A stretch of DNA of 64,000 bases, from NCBI GenBank assembly GCA_913056235.1, contig CAJXMW010000002.1:372001-436000 (forward strand). The letters are read 5' to 3'. The notes beneath the pieces were generated by a model. The model was not told the DNA's origin. It saw only the letters and a program-made list of their open reading frames with translations, and made no database searches. A program made the position numbers and the translations under genes. This document shows positions 45,306 to 54,437 of this stretch, piece by piece; the stretch's first letter is position 1; each line of letters starts with the position of its first letter. This DNA comes from an uncultured Fodinibius sp. GTDB taxonomy: Bacteria; Bacteroidota; Rhodothermia; Balneolales; Balneolaceae.

Positions 45306-45761
45306 TCACCGATCCACGGCGCGTGTATATTCGCCGGAGGGTTTGTACTGGATCCCATCTTCGGGCGGTAAAATGCTCTCAATGGCAATGTAGCCGTCGC
45401 GATCTTCGAGGTACAGCATGTACGACTTGCTAACCACCTTGGAGAGATCAAAGCCGCGTCGGAGGTCTTACTCGTCAAAGGGCGCGCCGCGCCACTGCTG
45501 CAGGTCTTTTCGCAGGTTGGACTGCGGGTGCAGTGACTTGTTGTATTTTTTAGTGAGGATAAAATGATCTCCTTTGGCATTGGTCGCTTGAAGCTCGAAG
45601 GCCACGGTTAGCACGCTGAGGGCGAAATCGTAATGGTTAACAAGAGTGTACGTGTTGGTTTGCTGAGGCTCCGGGAACTCCTCGAGGGAGCAACGGGTGG
45701 AACCACAACTCGTAAGACGTGTTGATTGGGTAGACATAAGAATAGGAGATTTCATGAACAT
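45306..45761 (-). pseudogene. Remnant of a phage-type replication/recombination-associated protein
   Basis: On the minus strand the frame reads NHYDFALSVLTVAFELQATN, then WRGAPFDE, a stop at about 45470, and the same frame continues with DLRRGFDLSKVVSKSYMLYL and GYIAIESILPPEDG to a TGA at 45306-45308. The pattern W-R-G-x-x-F-x-x-x-x-L-x-x-F-D-L resembles a small phage family linked to ssDNA handling. The nonsense codon and absence of other phage genes show decay. The exact family is not certain. Confidence 0.55.
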
Positions 45762-46057
45762 TCTTGCTCATTGTTCTTATGCCATTTTTCCAACATTATT
45801 TGGGTGGGAGGAAAGGCTGGTAGGCTTAGCTCAGGAGAATTGGCCTATGCGAACCCTTCCAAAAATTGAAAAAATAAATATATAGAACCCGAAATTACTG
45901 CAAGTCCTACTGGGAGGCTATAGAGGAGGGATATACATAGGGAACTGAAACTGGGAAACTCTGAGAGCGGTCGATGTGGTGCTAATTTACGGAGGTAATT
46001 TACATTCCCTTAGATATCCTTATAGATCGGATTTGAAATTTTAATTAAAAAAGCTTC
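45762..46057. other. Non-coding stretch in the decayed region
   Basis: No gene was recognised. At 45818-45834 a 17-base sequence, TGGTAGGCTTAGCTCAG, matches 31028-31044 with one mismatch; both copies lie in gene graveyards. Confidence 0.4.
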
Positions 46058-46539
46058 TTACCGTAATCTAGCTTTTATTTTGGCCATAAAAGTGAATATA
46101 GTTTGATAGCTTTTAGCATATTCGTCATGATTCTCAACATAATTAGAAACATCGACATTAATGAGTTTGTCATTAGTATAGTTTAACCCATTTAATCCGA
46201 TGGCATCATATCTACCTAATTGTGTTGCTTTATATAGCTTTTTCAGAACATCATCATTTTAGATTGATAGTTAAATAAATACTTATTAATCCCATCAGAT
46301 ATCCGCTAATAATTTTCTTTTTGCAAATTATTAGCAGCGGTACCAAGTAGATGCACTTCGTGTAATTGGGAGTTGTTTTTAGTTGTCAATATTTCTGAAA
46401 TTTCTAACGCAATGCGTCCACCAAGTGAATGGCCAAAGAGAATACAATCCTCCTCTTCAAGCCGGCTTATAATTTTGATTAAGTTTTCGGGCTTGCCCTT
46501 CAACTTCCTATTTAAGGGCGATTGGAAACAGCAAAACAA
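46058..46539 (-). pseudogene. Decayed DUF726-like alpha/beta hydrolase
   Basis: The frame from 46539 reads EEDCILFGHSLGGRIALEIS, with a typical nucleophile elbow G-H-S-L-G-G, then HEVHLLGTAANN and a stop at 46306-46308. After a further nonsense codon and a frameshift, another frame reads DVLKKLYKATQLGRYDAIGL, then VDVSNYVENHDEYAKSY and ends at 46058-46060. The order (GHSLG, HLLG, VLxxLY, IGLNG, DVS, HxEY) fits the DUF726/TMCO4 family. The N-terminal half is missing. Confidence 0.6.
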
Positions 46540-46549
46540 ACGCCATTAG

Positions 46550-46858
46550 TACTTCCTCGACAACCTGTTGGAACCCGATTTAAAACGAATATTGATACCT
46601 GTTGTCGAAACCACGGTGCTGGATTCTATCTCGGAGGAGGTATTATGATCACTCAGGCTCTCCATACCAGATGAGCGGGAATGTTTTGAGATGCTTCTTG
46701 AAGGCAATGACCAGCGGATAAAGGTAGCCGTTTTCCGCTTGATAGCCGAGCTTGACAATGAAAAGTATATTCCCGTGGTAAAACCTTATTCAAAAAGCGA
46801 TAAAATAACGTTCCGCAAGAGTACCGCCGTAATGCTGGATAAAGTTCCAGAGAAATGA
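46550..46858 (+). pseudogene. Remnant of a HEAT-repeat protein (C-terminal end)
   Basis: One frame reads YFLDNLLEPDLKRILIPVVE, then SISEEVL, a TGA at about 46646, and continues in the same frame with PDERECFEMLLEGNDQRIKV, IAELDNEKYIPVV and KSDKITFRKSTAVMLDKV to a TGA at 46856-46858. The spacing fits HEAT repeats such as those that follow a nucleotide transporter domain in this phylum. The upstream part is absent, so it is a broken remnant. Confidence 0.55.
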
Positions 46859-46892
46859 AACCGTTTTTAAAAAACCTTTGCGAATATCGCTA

Positions 46893-47174
46893 TCAGTTAT
46901 TGCCTTCTCCGACTTCTTTATTTTTTTGATCTACATAATGAATATTACTCAGGAAGGCGATTGGGGAAATGCCGCCAGCTATGATCGCAGCTACTACAAT
47001 CAATGATCCGGAAAGTACGAGAAAGTCAGCACTTGGTTGGATACCGGCAAAAGCAGAACCAGCAGAAACTACCAGCATAATAATGTAAAATGAAAGGATA
47101 GCTAATACTATCATGACAATAAAAGAAACAATACTGACTAATAGATTTCCGAAAAAAGAACCTAATTTTTTCAT
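46893..47174 (-). CDS. Small membrane protein of unknown function
   Basis: The 93-residue protein has two membrane segments (ILAILSFYIIMLVV and LIVVAAIIAGGISPIAF) and a charged tail. It has a plausible ATG and is intact. The family is not recognised. It is divergent from the lpoB-like gene and lies at the border of the decayed region. Confidence 0.55.
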   Translation of the reverse strand: MKKLGSFFGNLLVSIVSFIVMIVLAILSFYIIMLVVSAGSAFAGIQPSADFLVLSGSLIVVAAIIAGGISPIAFLSNIHYVDQKNKEVGEGNN

Positions 47175-47389
47175 AATAAATCTCTTTAATCAAAAGTTAT
47201 TAAACTTATTTAACAGGCTTTTTTAAATAAACTTTTTGGCACTTATAAACAAACAAAAACTATTACAAAAAGGTTAGTAAAGGCAGTATACTTTTATATC
47301 TTAGGAATCGTATTAATCTGACCCGTTATCGTATAATATGCGATGGTACAGTGGATTAAACTAAATCGTCAATATGGTAAAATAAAAAT

Positions 47390-47971
47390 ATGAAAAAGAT
47401 AGCTGTTATATTTCTTCTTGGAATTTTGGGGCTCTGGAGCTGTAGTAACACTAAAAAGGTAGCACGAGTTGATAGCAGTCAACAGATTGATTTGAGTGGA
47501 CGGTGGAATGACACAGATTCAAGATTGGTGTCTGACCAAATGATTAAAGATGCTCTTTCAAGAAATTGGTTGCAAAACTATGTTAAGGAACATGATCGCA
47601 AACCGACCATTATCGTGGGTACTGTAAAAAATAAAACCAGTGAGCATATAAGTGCAGAGACATTTATCAAGAATATTGAACGTGAGATTCTAAATTCAAA
47701 CAGTGCCAGAATTGTTCAAAGTGGTTCTGCCAGAGAAGAATTAAGAAAGGAGCGTGGAGACCAGCAAGATTACGCTTCGCTTTCAACTATAAAAAAATGG
47801 GGACTTGAAAGAGGCGCCGATTTCATTTTGCAGGGCACTATTAACTCTATTACAGATTCAAACAAAAAGCAGAAATTAATTTATTATCAAGTAGATTTGG
47901 AACTTACTGATCTCGAAAGTGGTGAAAAGGTTTGGATAGGAAACAAAGAAATTAAAAAAGTTGTGAAGTAG
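47390..47971 (+). CDS. LpoB-like penicillin-binding protein activator lipoprotein
   Basis: The 193-residue lipoprotein has a lipobox (LGLWSCS, acylated Cys about 18). The mature part fits the LpoB family: LSGRWNDTDSRLVSDQMIKDAL, PTIIVGTVKNKTSEHI, FIKNIEREILNS, and GADFILQGTINSITD. In E. coli, LpoB reaches from the outer membrane to activate PBP1B. Here the next gene is a COG3014-type lipoprotein 15 bases later, an arrangement that recurs in Bacteroidota and Proteobacteria. Confidence 0.9.
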   Translation: MKKIAVIFLLGILGLWSCSNTKKVARVDSSQQIDLSGRWNDTDSRLVSDQMIKDALSRNWLQNYVKEHDRKPTIIVGTVKNKTSEHISAETFIKNIEREILNSNSARIVQSGSAREELRKERGDQQDYASLSTIKKWGLERGADFILQGTINSITDSNKKQKLIYYQVDLELTDLESGEKVWIGNKEIKKVVK

Positions 47972-47986
47972 TCAGACATTTATTAG

Positions 47987-49402
47987 ATGAAATATTTCAG
48001 AAGACTCTTCTTCAGCTTTGGACTGTTAGCTATAACATTTGTTACAGGATGTGCAACGTATTACCAAACAACCTTGGACTTTCAGGAAAACTTCGTCAAA
48101 GGAGAAATTGAAGAAGCCAATAAGGTGCTGGATAAAAATAAAAAAGCAGCGACCAAAGATAAGAATAAGCTGCTTTACAATCTGAAAAAAGGCGTCGTCC
48201 TGCAGATGCTTGGCCAGTATGAGGAAAGTAACAAGTTTCTTGAAGAAGCCTATATCTTTACCCAAGACTATCGGCAAAGCAACCTAAACAAAGTTGCCAG
48301 CCTCGTTACCAATCCAACAACGAAGCCATATACCGGAGAAGACCATGAGCTGGTCCTGATTCACTACTACAAAGCCTTAAACTATCTTCGGATGAACCAA
48401 TATGATGAAGCGTTGGTAGAGTGTCGAAGAATTAACAATAGGCTTAACCAACTGAACGACCGGTACGAAAATCGAAAAAATCGGTATAAACAGGACGCCT
48501 TTGCTATGAACCTGATGGGCATCGTATATGAGGCATCAGGAGATGTCAATAACGCTTTTATTGCCTATAGAAATGCCTATGAAGCCTATACGGAGGACTA
48601 CAAGAAACATTTTAATACTGATGTTCCGACACAACTGAAAGAAGATCTGCTGCGGACAGCCTATTTAAATGGTTTTACCGAGGAGCTGGAGCGATATGAG
48701 AAAAAATTTGCAACGGAATATGAATATCAGGAAAAGGAAGCCGGAGAGCTGGTATTTTTCTGGCATAATGGACTCGGTCCGGTTAAAGATGAATGGAGTC
48801 TTAACTTTTTTATTGTCAAAGGACAAGGTGGTTTTGTCATATTTGCTAACGAAGAGCTTGGGTTAAGTTTTCCTTTCCCCTTGCCTGCCATGGGGGAAGG
48901 AACCGGAGGGCTTGGAGACCTGAAATTTATAAGTGTGGCATTTCCAAAGTATGTGGAGCGAAAACCATATAACCAAAGCGCAGAATTAGTTTCCGGAAAT
49001 AAAACTTACCAGTTGGAATTAGCCGAAAATATCAACAAGATAGCTTTTAGTACACTTGAAGACCGTATGATTCGGGAATTTTCCAATTCACTGCTGCGAC
49101 TTGCCTTAAAACAGACCGCAGAAGAACAAACGCGCAAACTGAACCAGAATCTTGGAGCTCTACTTTCTGTCGTTAATGCAGTATCTGAAAAAGCGGACAC
49201 CAGAAACTGGCAGACCTTACCATATAGTATTTCGTATGCCCGAGTGCCTCTGCATAAAGGAGCTAATAGCATTAAATTAAAAACTCGCACGCCCAGAAAG
49301 AGTGAAAACACTGAAAAGGTTTTTGAGTTTCAAGCCGAGAAAGGAGAGACGATTTTTCATAGTTTTCATAGTCTGGAAAGTGTACCCGTTAGTCTAAACT
49401 GA
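47987..49402 (+). CDS. COG3014-type lipoprotein with TPR-like repeats
   Basis: The 471-residue protein has a lipoprotein signal (ITFVTGCATYY, acylated Cys about 22). The first 230 residues contain TPR-like helices (LLYNLKKGVVLQMLGQYEESN, HELVLIHYYKALNYLRMNQY), then a beta-rich C-terminal domain with SLNFFIVKGQGGFVIFANEEL. This matches COG3014, a family found beside LpoB genes. It is likely to sit on the periplasmic side of the outer membrane and to serve envelope biogenesis. Function is not established. Confidence 0.85.
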   Translation: MKYFRRLFFSFGLLAITFVTGCATYYQTTLDFQENFVKGEIEEANKVLDKNKKAATKDKNKLLYNLKKGVVLQMLGQYEESNKFLEEAYIFTQDYRQSNLNKVASLVTNPTTKPYTGEDHELVLIHYYKALNYLRMNQYDEALVECRRINNRLNQLNDRYENRKNRYKQDAFAMNLMGIVYEASGDVNNAFIAYRNAYEAYTEDYKKHFNTDVPTQLKEDLLRTAYLNGFTEELERYEKKFATEYEYQEKEAGELVFFWHNGLGPVKDEWSLNFFIVKGQGGFVIFANEELGLSFPFPLPAMGEGTGGLGDLKFISVAFPKYVERKPYNQSAELVSGNKTYQLELAENINKIAFSTLEDRMIREFSNSLLRLALKQTAEEQTRKLNQNLGALLSVVNAVSEKADTRNWQTLPYSISYARVPLHKGANSIKLKTRTPRKSENTEKVFEFQAEKGETIFHSFHSLESVPVSLN

Positions 49403-49537
49403 TGGTTAGTGGATTCCGTTTACATTTTAACTGATCCAAGAAATTACTAACAATTCTCCTCCCTCTGGTTTTCTTCATTTTCAATATCCTCTACATTGTA
49501 GATTACTATTAATTTTAAAATCTAACCACTCCCTCAT

Positions 49538-50416
49538 ATGATCGATACTCTTGCTGAAGGATTTATGGCAGAATACTTGGCATTTTTAGAATTCCTGCCA
49601 CAGCTAATAATTGCTCTCTTGATCGTAGTAGTTGTGTACCTTGCCGGATTGGGTGTTGCATCCGGGATTGTCAAAATTCTAAAACGTAGTTCCATGCAGG
49701 AAGCGTACCACAGCTATTTCAAAACGCTAATTAAAGGGATCACCATTTTTATTGCCATCATTATATTTTTAAATATGATTGGCTATAGGGCGCTTTCGGC
49801 AAGTCTTCTTGCCGGTGGCGGCCTTACCGCAGTAATGCTGGGATTTGCCTTCAAAGATATTGGAGAGAATTTCCTGGCGGGATTCCTCTTGGCATTCAGC
49901 CGGCCATTTAATACGGATGATCTCATCGAAACCGGAGGGATAACAGGGAGAGTCAAAAGTATTCATCTGCGACATACGCATATCCGGACCTCGGAAGGGT
50001 GCGATGTTTTTGTGCCGAGTGCGCAACTTTTTACCAAACCCCTCTCCAATTATACCCTTGATGGTTTACGGCGGGGTAGCTTTACGGTAGGAATAGATTA
50101 CACTGATGATGTGGATAAAGCGCTAAGCATCTTGCGAAAGGTTGTGCAGAAAACTTCAGGCGTGATCCAATCTCCGGTAGCAAGTGCATCCATAAAAGGC
50201 TTTACGGACAATTATGTGGAACTTCAGGCATTTTTCTGGACCAATACAAAAGACCAAGAAAGGGGACTGACAAGAATACGAACATCAGCCATGAACAGTT
50301 GCCGGTTGCAGCTTATTGAAGAAGGATTTACGTTAAGTTCAGAGGTATCTTCAGCACTCGCGATGAGCCCGTTAGATGTAAATATTCAAAATGGGAGTGA
50401 TAATAAGGAGAATTAA
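49538..50416 (+). CDS. Small-conductance mechanosensitive channel (MscS family)
   Basis: The 292-residue protein has three membrane helices; the third carries GGGLTAVMLGFAFKDIGENF, the pore-lining pattern. The beta domain reads NTDDLIETGGITGRVKSIHLRHTHIRTSEGCDVFVPS and is followed by a C-terminal alpha/beta domain. It opens on membrane tension and releases solutes in hypo-osmotic shock. Length is typical of MscS. It is intact and transcribed alone. Confidence 0.94.
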   Translation: MIDTLAEGFMAEYLAFLEFLPQLIIALLIVVVVYLAGLGVASGIVKILKRSSMQEAYHSYFKTLIKGITIFIAIIIFLNMIGYRALSASLLAGGGLTAVMLGFAFKDIGENFLAGFLLAFSRPFNTDDLIETGGITGRVKSIHLRHTHIRTSEGCDVFVPSAQLFTKPLSNYTLDGLRRGSFTVGIDYTDDVDKALSILRKVVQKTSGVIQSPVASASIKGFTDNYVELQAFFWTNTKDQERGLTRIRTSAMNSCRLQLIEEGFTLSSEVSSALAMSPLDVNIQNGSDNKEN

Positions 50417-50640
50417 AGTTGAGGCCATTTTATTTTATGCTAAATACTTTCCCTTAATCGCATATGAATCTCTTCCTGACCAAACTAATAGGGAAGTGAT
50501 ATATTTTAAAATTCTGTTGGCCGGACTTTTTTGAAGCACAAAGCTAATTAGAATACTGATTGCTACTATAACGCAAACTCAACAAAAATTATTCATATTT
50601 GGGTTTGCAATGATGCAAGTACTAACTTAATTAAGTTTCC

Positions 50641-52599
50641 ATGAAGAAAGGATTCCGCTTGATCGAACGGTTTAAGTATTTTTTGGAGCGTCAATTTGTA
50701 AAAGGTGCCCACTATCAGCTGCTGATGGTAGCGGCCCTTATCGGTCTCATTTCCATTATTGGCGGAATACTGGTGTTGCCAACCGGCGAACCTCTAAATG
50801 ACCTTGGAGAGTCTGTTTGGTGGGCTTTTCTTCGACTTTCTGATCCGGGTTACCTGGGCGATGATGAGGGCGCGTGGAGACGCATCATCTCAACAATAAT
50901 TACCGTTGCCGGATATGTTGTTTTTCTTGGTGCATTGGTCGCTATTATTACGACCTGGCTTCACGGGAAAATGCGCAACCTTGAGCAAGGGCTAACCCCC
51001 GTTACTGCTGAAAATCACATCTTGGTTCTGGGCTGGACCAATCGAACGATTCCAATTGCCGGCGAATTATTTCAATCTACCACTCGACTCCGTCGTTTTC
51101 TAAGACGGGTCGGTATCAGAAATTTGCAACTTATCATTTTAGCTGACGATGTCACTCCTGACCGATTGCAAGAGCTTAAAGACGATGAGTTAATCGGCAA
51201 ACGAGCTCATGATATCATCCTCCGTTCAGGCACTCCCTTAGACAGCGAACATCTGCAGCGAGTAGACAGCTCCCGGGCCTCGGCCATTATTATACCGAGT
51301 CATTCCACCGGGCCGCAGGATTTGATCAATGCCGATGTCGAAACGATTAAGACATTATTATCCCTGAATGAACATTCTGATGTCGAAAAAGGAGTTCCCT
51401 TGCCGTATGTGGTTGCGGAAATTCAGGACGAACGGAAACGAAGGGCCGCTCACAGAGCTTACTCGGGTCCCATCGAAGTAGTTGCTAGTGACTCCTTAAT
51501 TAGCCGGCTGATTGCTCAAAATGTGCGTCACTCGAAATTATCAGAAGTTTATAATGAACTTCTATCTCGCAATGTAAACAATAATCTATTTGTCAGAGAA
51601 CATGACAGTGCAACAGGCAAAACACTGGGAGAGCTCGACCAGTCCTTCCCCAATGCCATTATCTTGGGGATTATGCGGGAAGAAAAGAATGACTTTGTTC
51701 CTTATTTAAATGTGCAGGCCGATTTTGAAGTCAAACAAGATGATCGATTAGTATTCTTAACCCGTTCTTTTCAAGATACCGAAGTACAAGAACCCATTTC
51801 TGATTTATCGATTGATATCCCTGAAAAAAGAAATTCTATTGACCAGAAGAAAGAAACCACAACCAAGAAAATATTGATTCTGGGTTGGAATCATCGTGTT
51901 CCTGCCTTGATAAATGAACTTGGCACCTATAACGAAGAGACATATGATGTTGATATTGTTTCGGTAATCCCTGCAGATACCCGGAACAAAGCAATGAACT
52001 TATTTGGAGATTTATCATCTACCGTTACCTGCAATCAGATTGAAAGTGATTTTGTAAATGAAACTGAATTGCGTCGAGTCAATCCGGCCAATTACGACAA
52101 CATAATTCTAATTAACAGTGAAAGGCTGGAAAATGAAGAAGCCGATGCCCGTTCTATAGTAGACTATATACTACTGGAGGAAATTCTACAAGAAGAAGAA
52201 AGCAATCCCTCTATCTTGCTTGAACTATCAGATCCCAATAACCAAAACCTCATGGCACGTTACGATAATGAAGTGATCATCAGTCCAATGATTTTAAGCC
52301 ACCTTCTTGCCCAGGTGGCACTACGTCGGGAACTGCATACGATTTATAATGAATTGTTTACCGTTGGGGGTGCTGAAATTATTTTTCGGGATCCAGAAGA
52401 GTATGAGATAGAATCTGGCCCTCTCACATTTGCTAATCTTAAAAAAATTGCCGCGAGTCACGGCGAAACTGCGCTAGGAATATATTCTGCTAACAGTATG
52501 CAAGAGAATGACACCTCACTAAAATTGAACCCTGATCGCAATCAGCAACTTAATATCAAGTCACAGAATACCAGGCTAGTAGTATTGACAACGTACTGA
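50641..52599 (+). CDS. CASTOR/POLLUX-type ion channel with RCK-like domains
   Basis: The 652-residue protein has two membrane helices (about 25-48 and 85-110), a short pore loop RLSDPGYLGDDEG between them, and two RCK-type Rossmann domains, the first opening with ENHILVLGWTNRTIPIAGEL and the second with TKKILILGWNHRVPALINEL. This layout and the LGW-x-x-R pattern match the CASTOR/POLLUX family, which conducts cations and is gated by Ca2+ in plants. Bacterial roles are unclear. It lies 225 bases after MscS, so the two may both serve ion balance. Confidence 0.9.
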   Translation: MKKGFRLIERFKYFLERQFVKGAHYQLLMVAALIGLISIIGGILVLPTGEPLNDLGESVWWAFLRLSDPGYLGDDEGAWRRIISTIITVAGYVVFLGALVAIITTWLHGKMRNLEQGLTPVTAENHILVLGWTNRTIPIAGELFQSTTRLRRFLRRVGIRNLQLIILADDVTPDRLQELKDDELIGKRAHDIILRSGTPLDSEHLQRVDSSRASAIIIPSHSTGPQDLINADVETIKTLLSLNEHSDVEKGVPLPYVVAEIQDERKRRAAHRAYSGPIEVVASDSLISRLIAQNVRHSKLSEVYNELLSRNVNNNLFVREHDSATGKTLGELDQSFPNAIILGIMREEKNDFVPYLNVQADFEVKQDDRLVFLTRSFQDTEVQEPISDLSIDIPEKRNSIDQKKETTTKKILILGWNHRVPALINELGTYNEETYDVDIVSVIPADTRNKAMNLFGDLSSTVTCNQIESDFVNETELRRVNPANYDNIILINSERLENEEADARSIVDYILLEEILQEEESNPSILLELSDPNNQNLMARYDNEVIISPMILSHLLAQVALRRELHTIYNELFTVGGAEIIFRDPEEYEIESGPLTFANLKKIAASHGETALGIYSANSMQENDTSLKLNPDRNQQLNIKSQNTRLVVLTTY

Positions 52600-52972
52600 G
52601 TGCATACACTGACCAGCTGCATGCAATGGCTCTATCCATTGAAAAATAGAATAAACCTATCCCATTTTATATCCCTCAAAATCTATTTTGGTGTTACTTC
52701 TCTATTAGTTCCATGGAGGCCATTTTAGAGTAACTTTCTTTTGGACATTCAGTTAGTTTATAATTTTAATAATACTGACTTCATTCAGTTATAGAGCCTC
52801 TGAGAGCTAGGCTTCACTTTCCGGGTTGAAGTTAAATATCCTTACCCTTGATTAAACGTCAGGGATTTCTCTCAATCAGGATATTCCATTTATAAAAACC
52901 ATAACTTCAGCGAGCTCCAAAAGGCTACCTGAAGCTTCTGGAGCTACAGGATGTTAATAATTACAGTTTACT
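52600..52972. other. Non-coding stretch
   Basis: No gene was recognised. A weak inverted repeat, AGCTCCA/TGGAGCT, lies near 52914-52945, just before the dead transposase; it could be a worn IS end, but this is not shown. Confidence 0.4.
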
Positions 52973-53352
52973 GTGCCAGACCCTAATTACCCAATCGACA
53001 GCGCTGAATTGACCGGCCTGAGTCGTCTTCGACAACTACTATCTTTGGGCGCTTACGTCGGAGGATTGCCCAATGGTGCCAGCAGCAGGCTCTGGTTGCT
53101 GGCACAATCGAAGTGGATGAATCCTACTTCGGTCCCCGACGAATACCCGGCAAGCGTGGCCGGGGAGCTTCGGGTAAGACGATTGGGTTTGGTATCTTTA
53201 AGCGCTAGGGGCAAGTGTATACTGAGATCGTACCAGATGCCCGCAAAAAGACACTCCAGCGTGTTATACGCGGGAAAGTGGATCCCGAAAGCGTGATTCA
53301 CAGCGACGGCTGGCGTGGCTATGACAAACATTACCGGGTCCAACATGGCTAG
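52973..53352 (+). mobile_element. Dead IS1595-type transposase
   Basis: The second half of this stretch, in the frame ending at the TAG 53350-53352, encodes GTIEVDESYFGPRRIPGKRG, then SGKTIGFGIFKR, a stop near 53208, and GQVYTEIVPDARKKTLQRVI, VIHSDGWRGYDKHYRVQHG. These are the DDE-type motifs of the ISXO2-like transposase domain (EVDESYFG and HSDGWRGY carry acidic residues). The nonsense codon, missing N- and C-termini and absent flanking repeats show an old remnant. Confidence 0.85.
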
Positions 53353-53402
53353 GGGTCTGCAAGTTATTTAAGTCCAGACGCTTTTAAAATTGGTCGCCAG
53401 GA

Positions 53403-53540
53403 TATTTGAATAGCTTGGAAGTAACGCCTTTGGATCTTAGCGATTTGACAAATTTGAAAAAGGATTTTGGTGAGCTGTATCAAAATTTGCCAAACCGACA
53501 TCAAATACAAAATTATAAGAAATGCATTAAGGATTGGTAA
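53403..53540 (+). pseudogene. Short C-terminal remnant of an unidentified gene
   Basis: A frame ending at TAA 53538-53540 encodes YLNSLEVTPLDLSDLTNL, then KKDFGELYQNLPNR and KKCIKDW. It has no start. The leucine spacing resembles a leucine-rich or toxin-like protein, but no family is assigned. It follows the dead transposase directly. Confidence 0.2.
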
Positions 53541-53624
53541 TATAGCTCAACAATGAGTTTCGGCCTTCCTCACCAGTTTGATGAGGATACAGGCTATTAG
53601 TGATAACCAGATAAGCAATAAAAT

Positions 53625-53786
53625 CTAGAACACCAGCCACCAGATGACCAGGATAATCATCAGTACAGCCATAACTTTTACGCTCAGTGGCTGCTTTGGA
53701 AATTCATACCCACAGATGGGGCAGACATCCGCATTGGCATCGATGGGAACGGCACAGCCGGGACATTCCTTTTTGTTTGAGTCCAT
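53625..53786 (-). CDS. Small zinc-ribbon membrane protein
   Basis: The 53-residue protein starts MDSNKKECPGCAVPIDAN and has CPICG 11 residues after the first C-x-x-C, a zinc-ribbon pattern. A single membrane helix near the end (VMAVLMIILVIWWLVF) anchors it. It may be a small membrane protein seen across this group. A clear ATG and complete domain make it likely real. It lies opposite to the DUF411 gene. Confidence 0.65.
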   Translation of the reverse strand: MDSNKKECPGCAVPIDANADVCPICGYEFPKQPLSVKVMAVLMIILVIWWLVF

Positions 53787-53954
53787 AGTGAATTTCGCTA
53801 CCTAATTATCAGACAAATATATGATAAGACATGCCAGGGAAGAGGACAACAGAGATTGCTGTGGGAATAATCAGGATATAAGAATCGTTAGCCTTCTCCC
53901 GAAAATAGTGGTAAATTTAGGGCTTCAAGCAGATATAGTAACTGACCAGTTTTT

Positions 53955-54437
53955 ATGAAACCCCGAAAATTTTTTGTCTACGCTTCGTTAATTATTCTAG
54001 TGGCCGGTGGTGCCATCTGGTATATCGTTAGTGATTATTACGCCCGCCAGGGATCATCACCAGCGACTAAGGCTGATATTGTAATGTACAAGAATTCCGG
54101 ATGTCAATGCTGTGACAAATGGGCTCAATATATGGAAGGTAGCGGCTACTCAGTAGAAACTGTGGCTGCTCAAAACTTATATTCTGTCAAGTCGGAGGAG
54201 GGTATCCCTGAGAATATGGGGGCGTGTCATACGGCTCTTGTAGGTGATTATGTTGTTGAGGGGCACGTGCCGGCCGAAGATGTGATGCGCCTGCTTCGCG
54301 AACAACCCGATGCCAAAGGTTTGGTGGTTCCCGGTATGCCGGCCAGTTCGCCCGGAATGAACACGGCTCTTAATGAACCGTACAAGGTTTACCTGCTTAA
54401 CAATGATGGCAGTACTGAAGTCTATGCGCAACACTAA
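53955..54437 (+). CDS. DUF411 metal-binding protein
   Basis: The 160-residue protein has an N-terminal membrane anchor (LIILVAGGAIWYIV) and the DUF411 domain: MYKNSGCQCCDKWAQYM with the C-x-C-C cluster, IPENMGACHTALVGDYVVEGHVPAEDV, and GLVVPGMPASSPGM. The family is tied to copper or other metal handling in the periplasm. Its end overlaps the start of the TlpA-like gene by 14 bases, so the two are probably coupled and act together on metal and thiols. Confidence 0.92.
   Translation: MKPRKFFVYASLIILVAGGAIWYIVSDYYARQGSSPATKADIVMYKNSGCQCCDKWAQYMEGSGYSVETVAAQNLYSVKSEEGIPENMGACHTALVGDYVVEGHVPAEDVMRLLREQPDAKGLVVPGMPASSPGMNTALNEPYKVYLLNNDGSTEVYAQH

Noticed and set aside
45269-45580. 103-codon frame on the minus strand
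   Set aside because: Another frame on the same strand gives a protein-like sequence with family-type motifs; this one is low in conservation signals.
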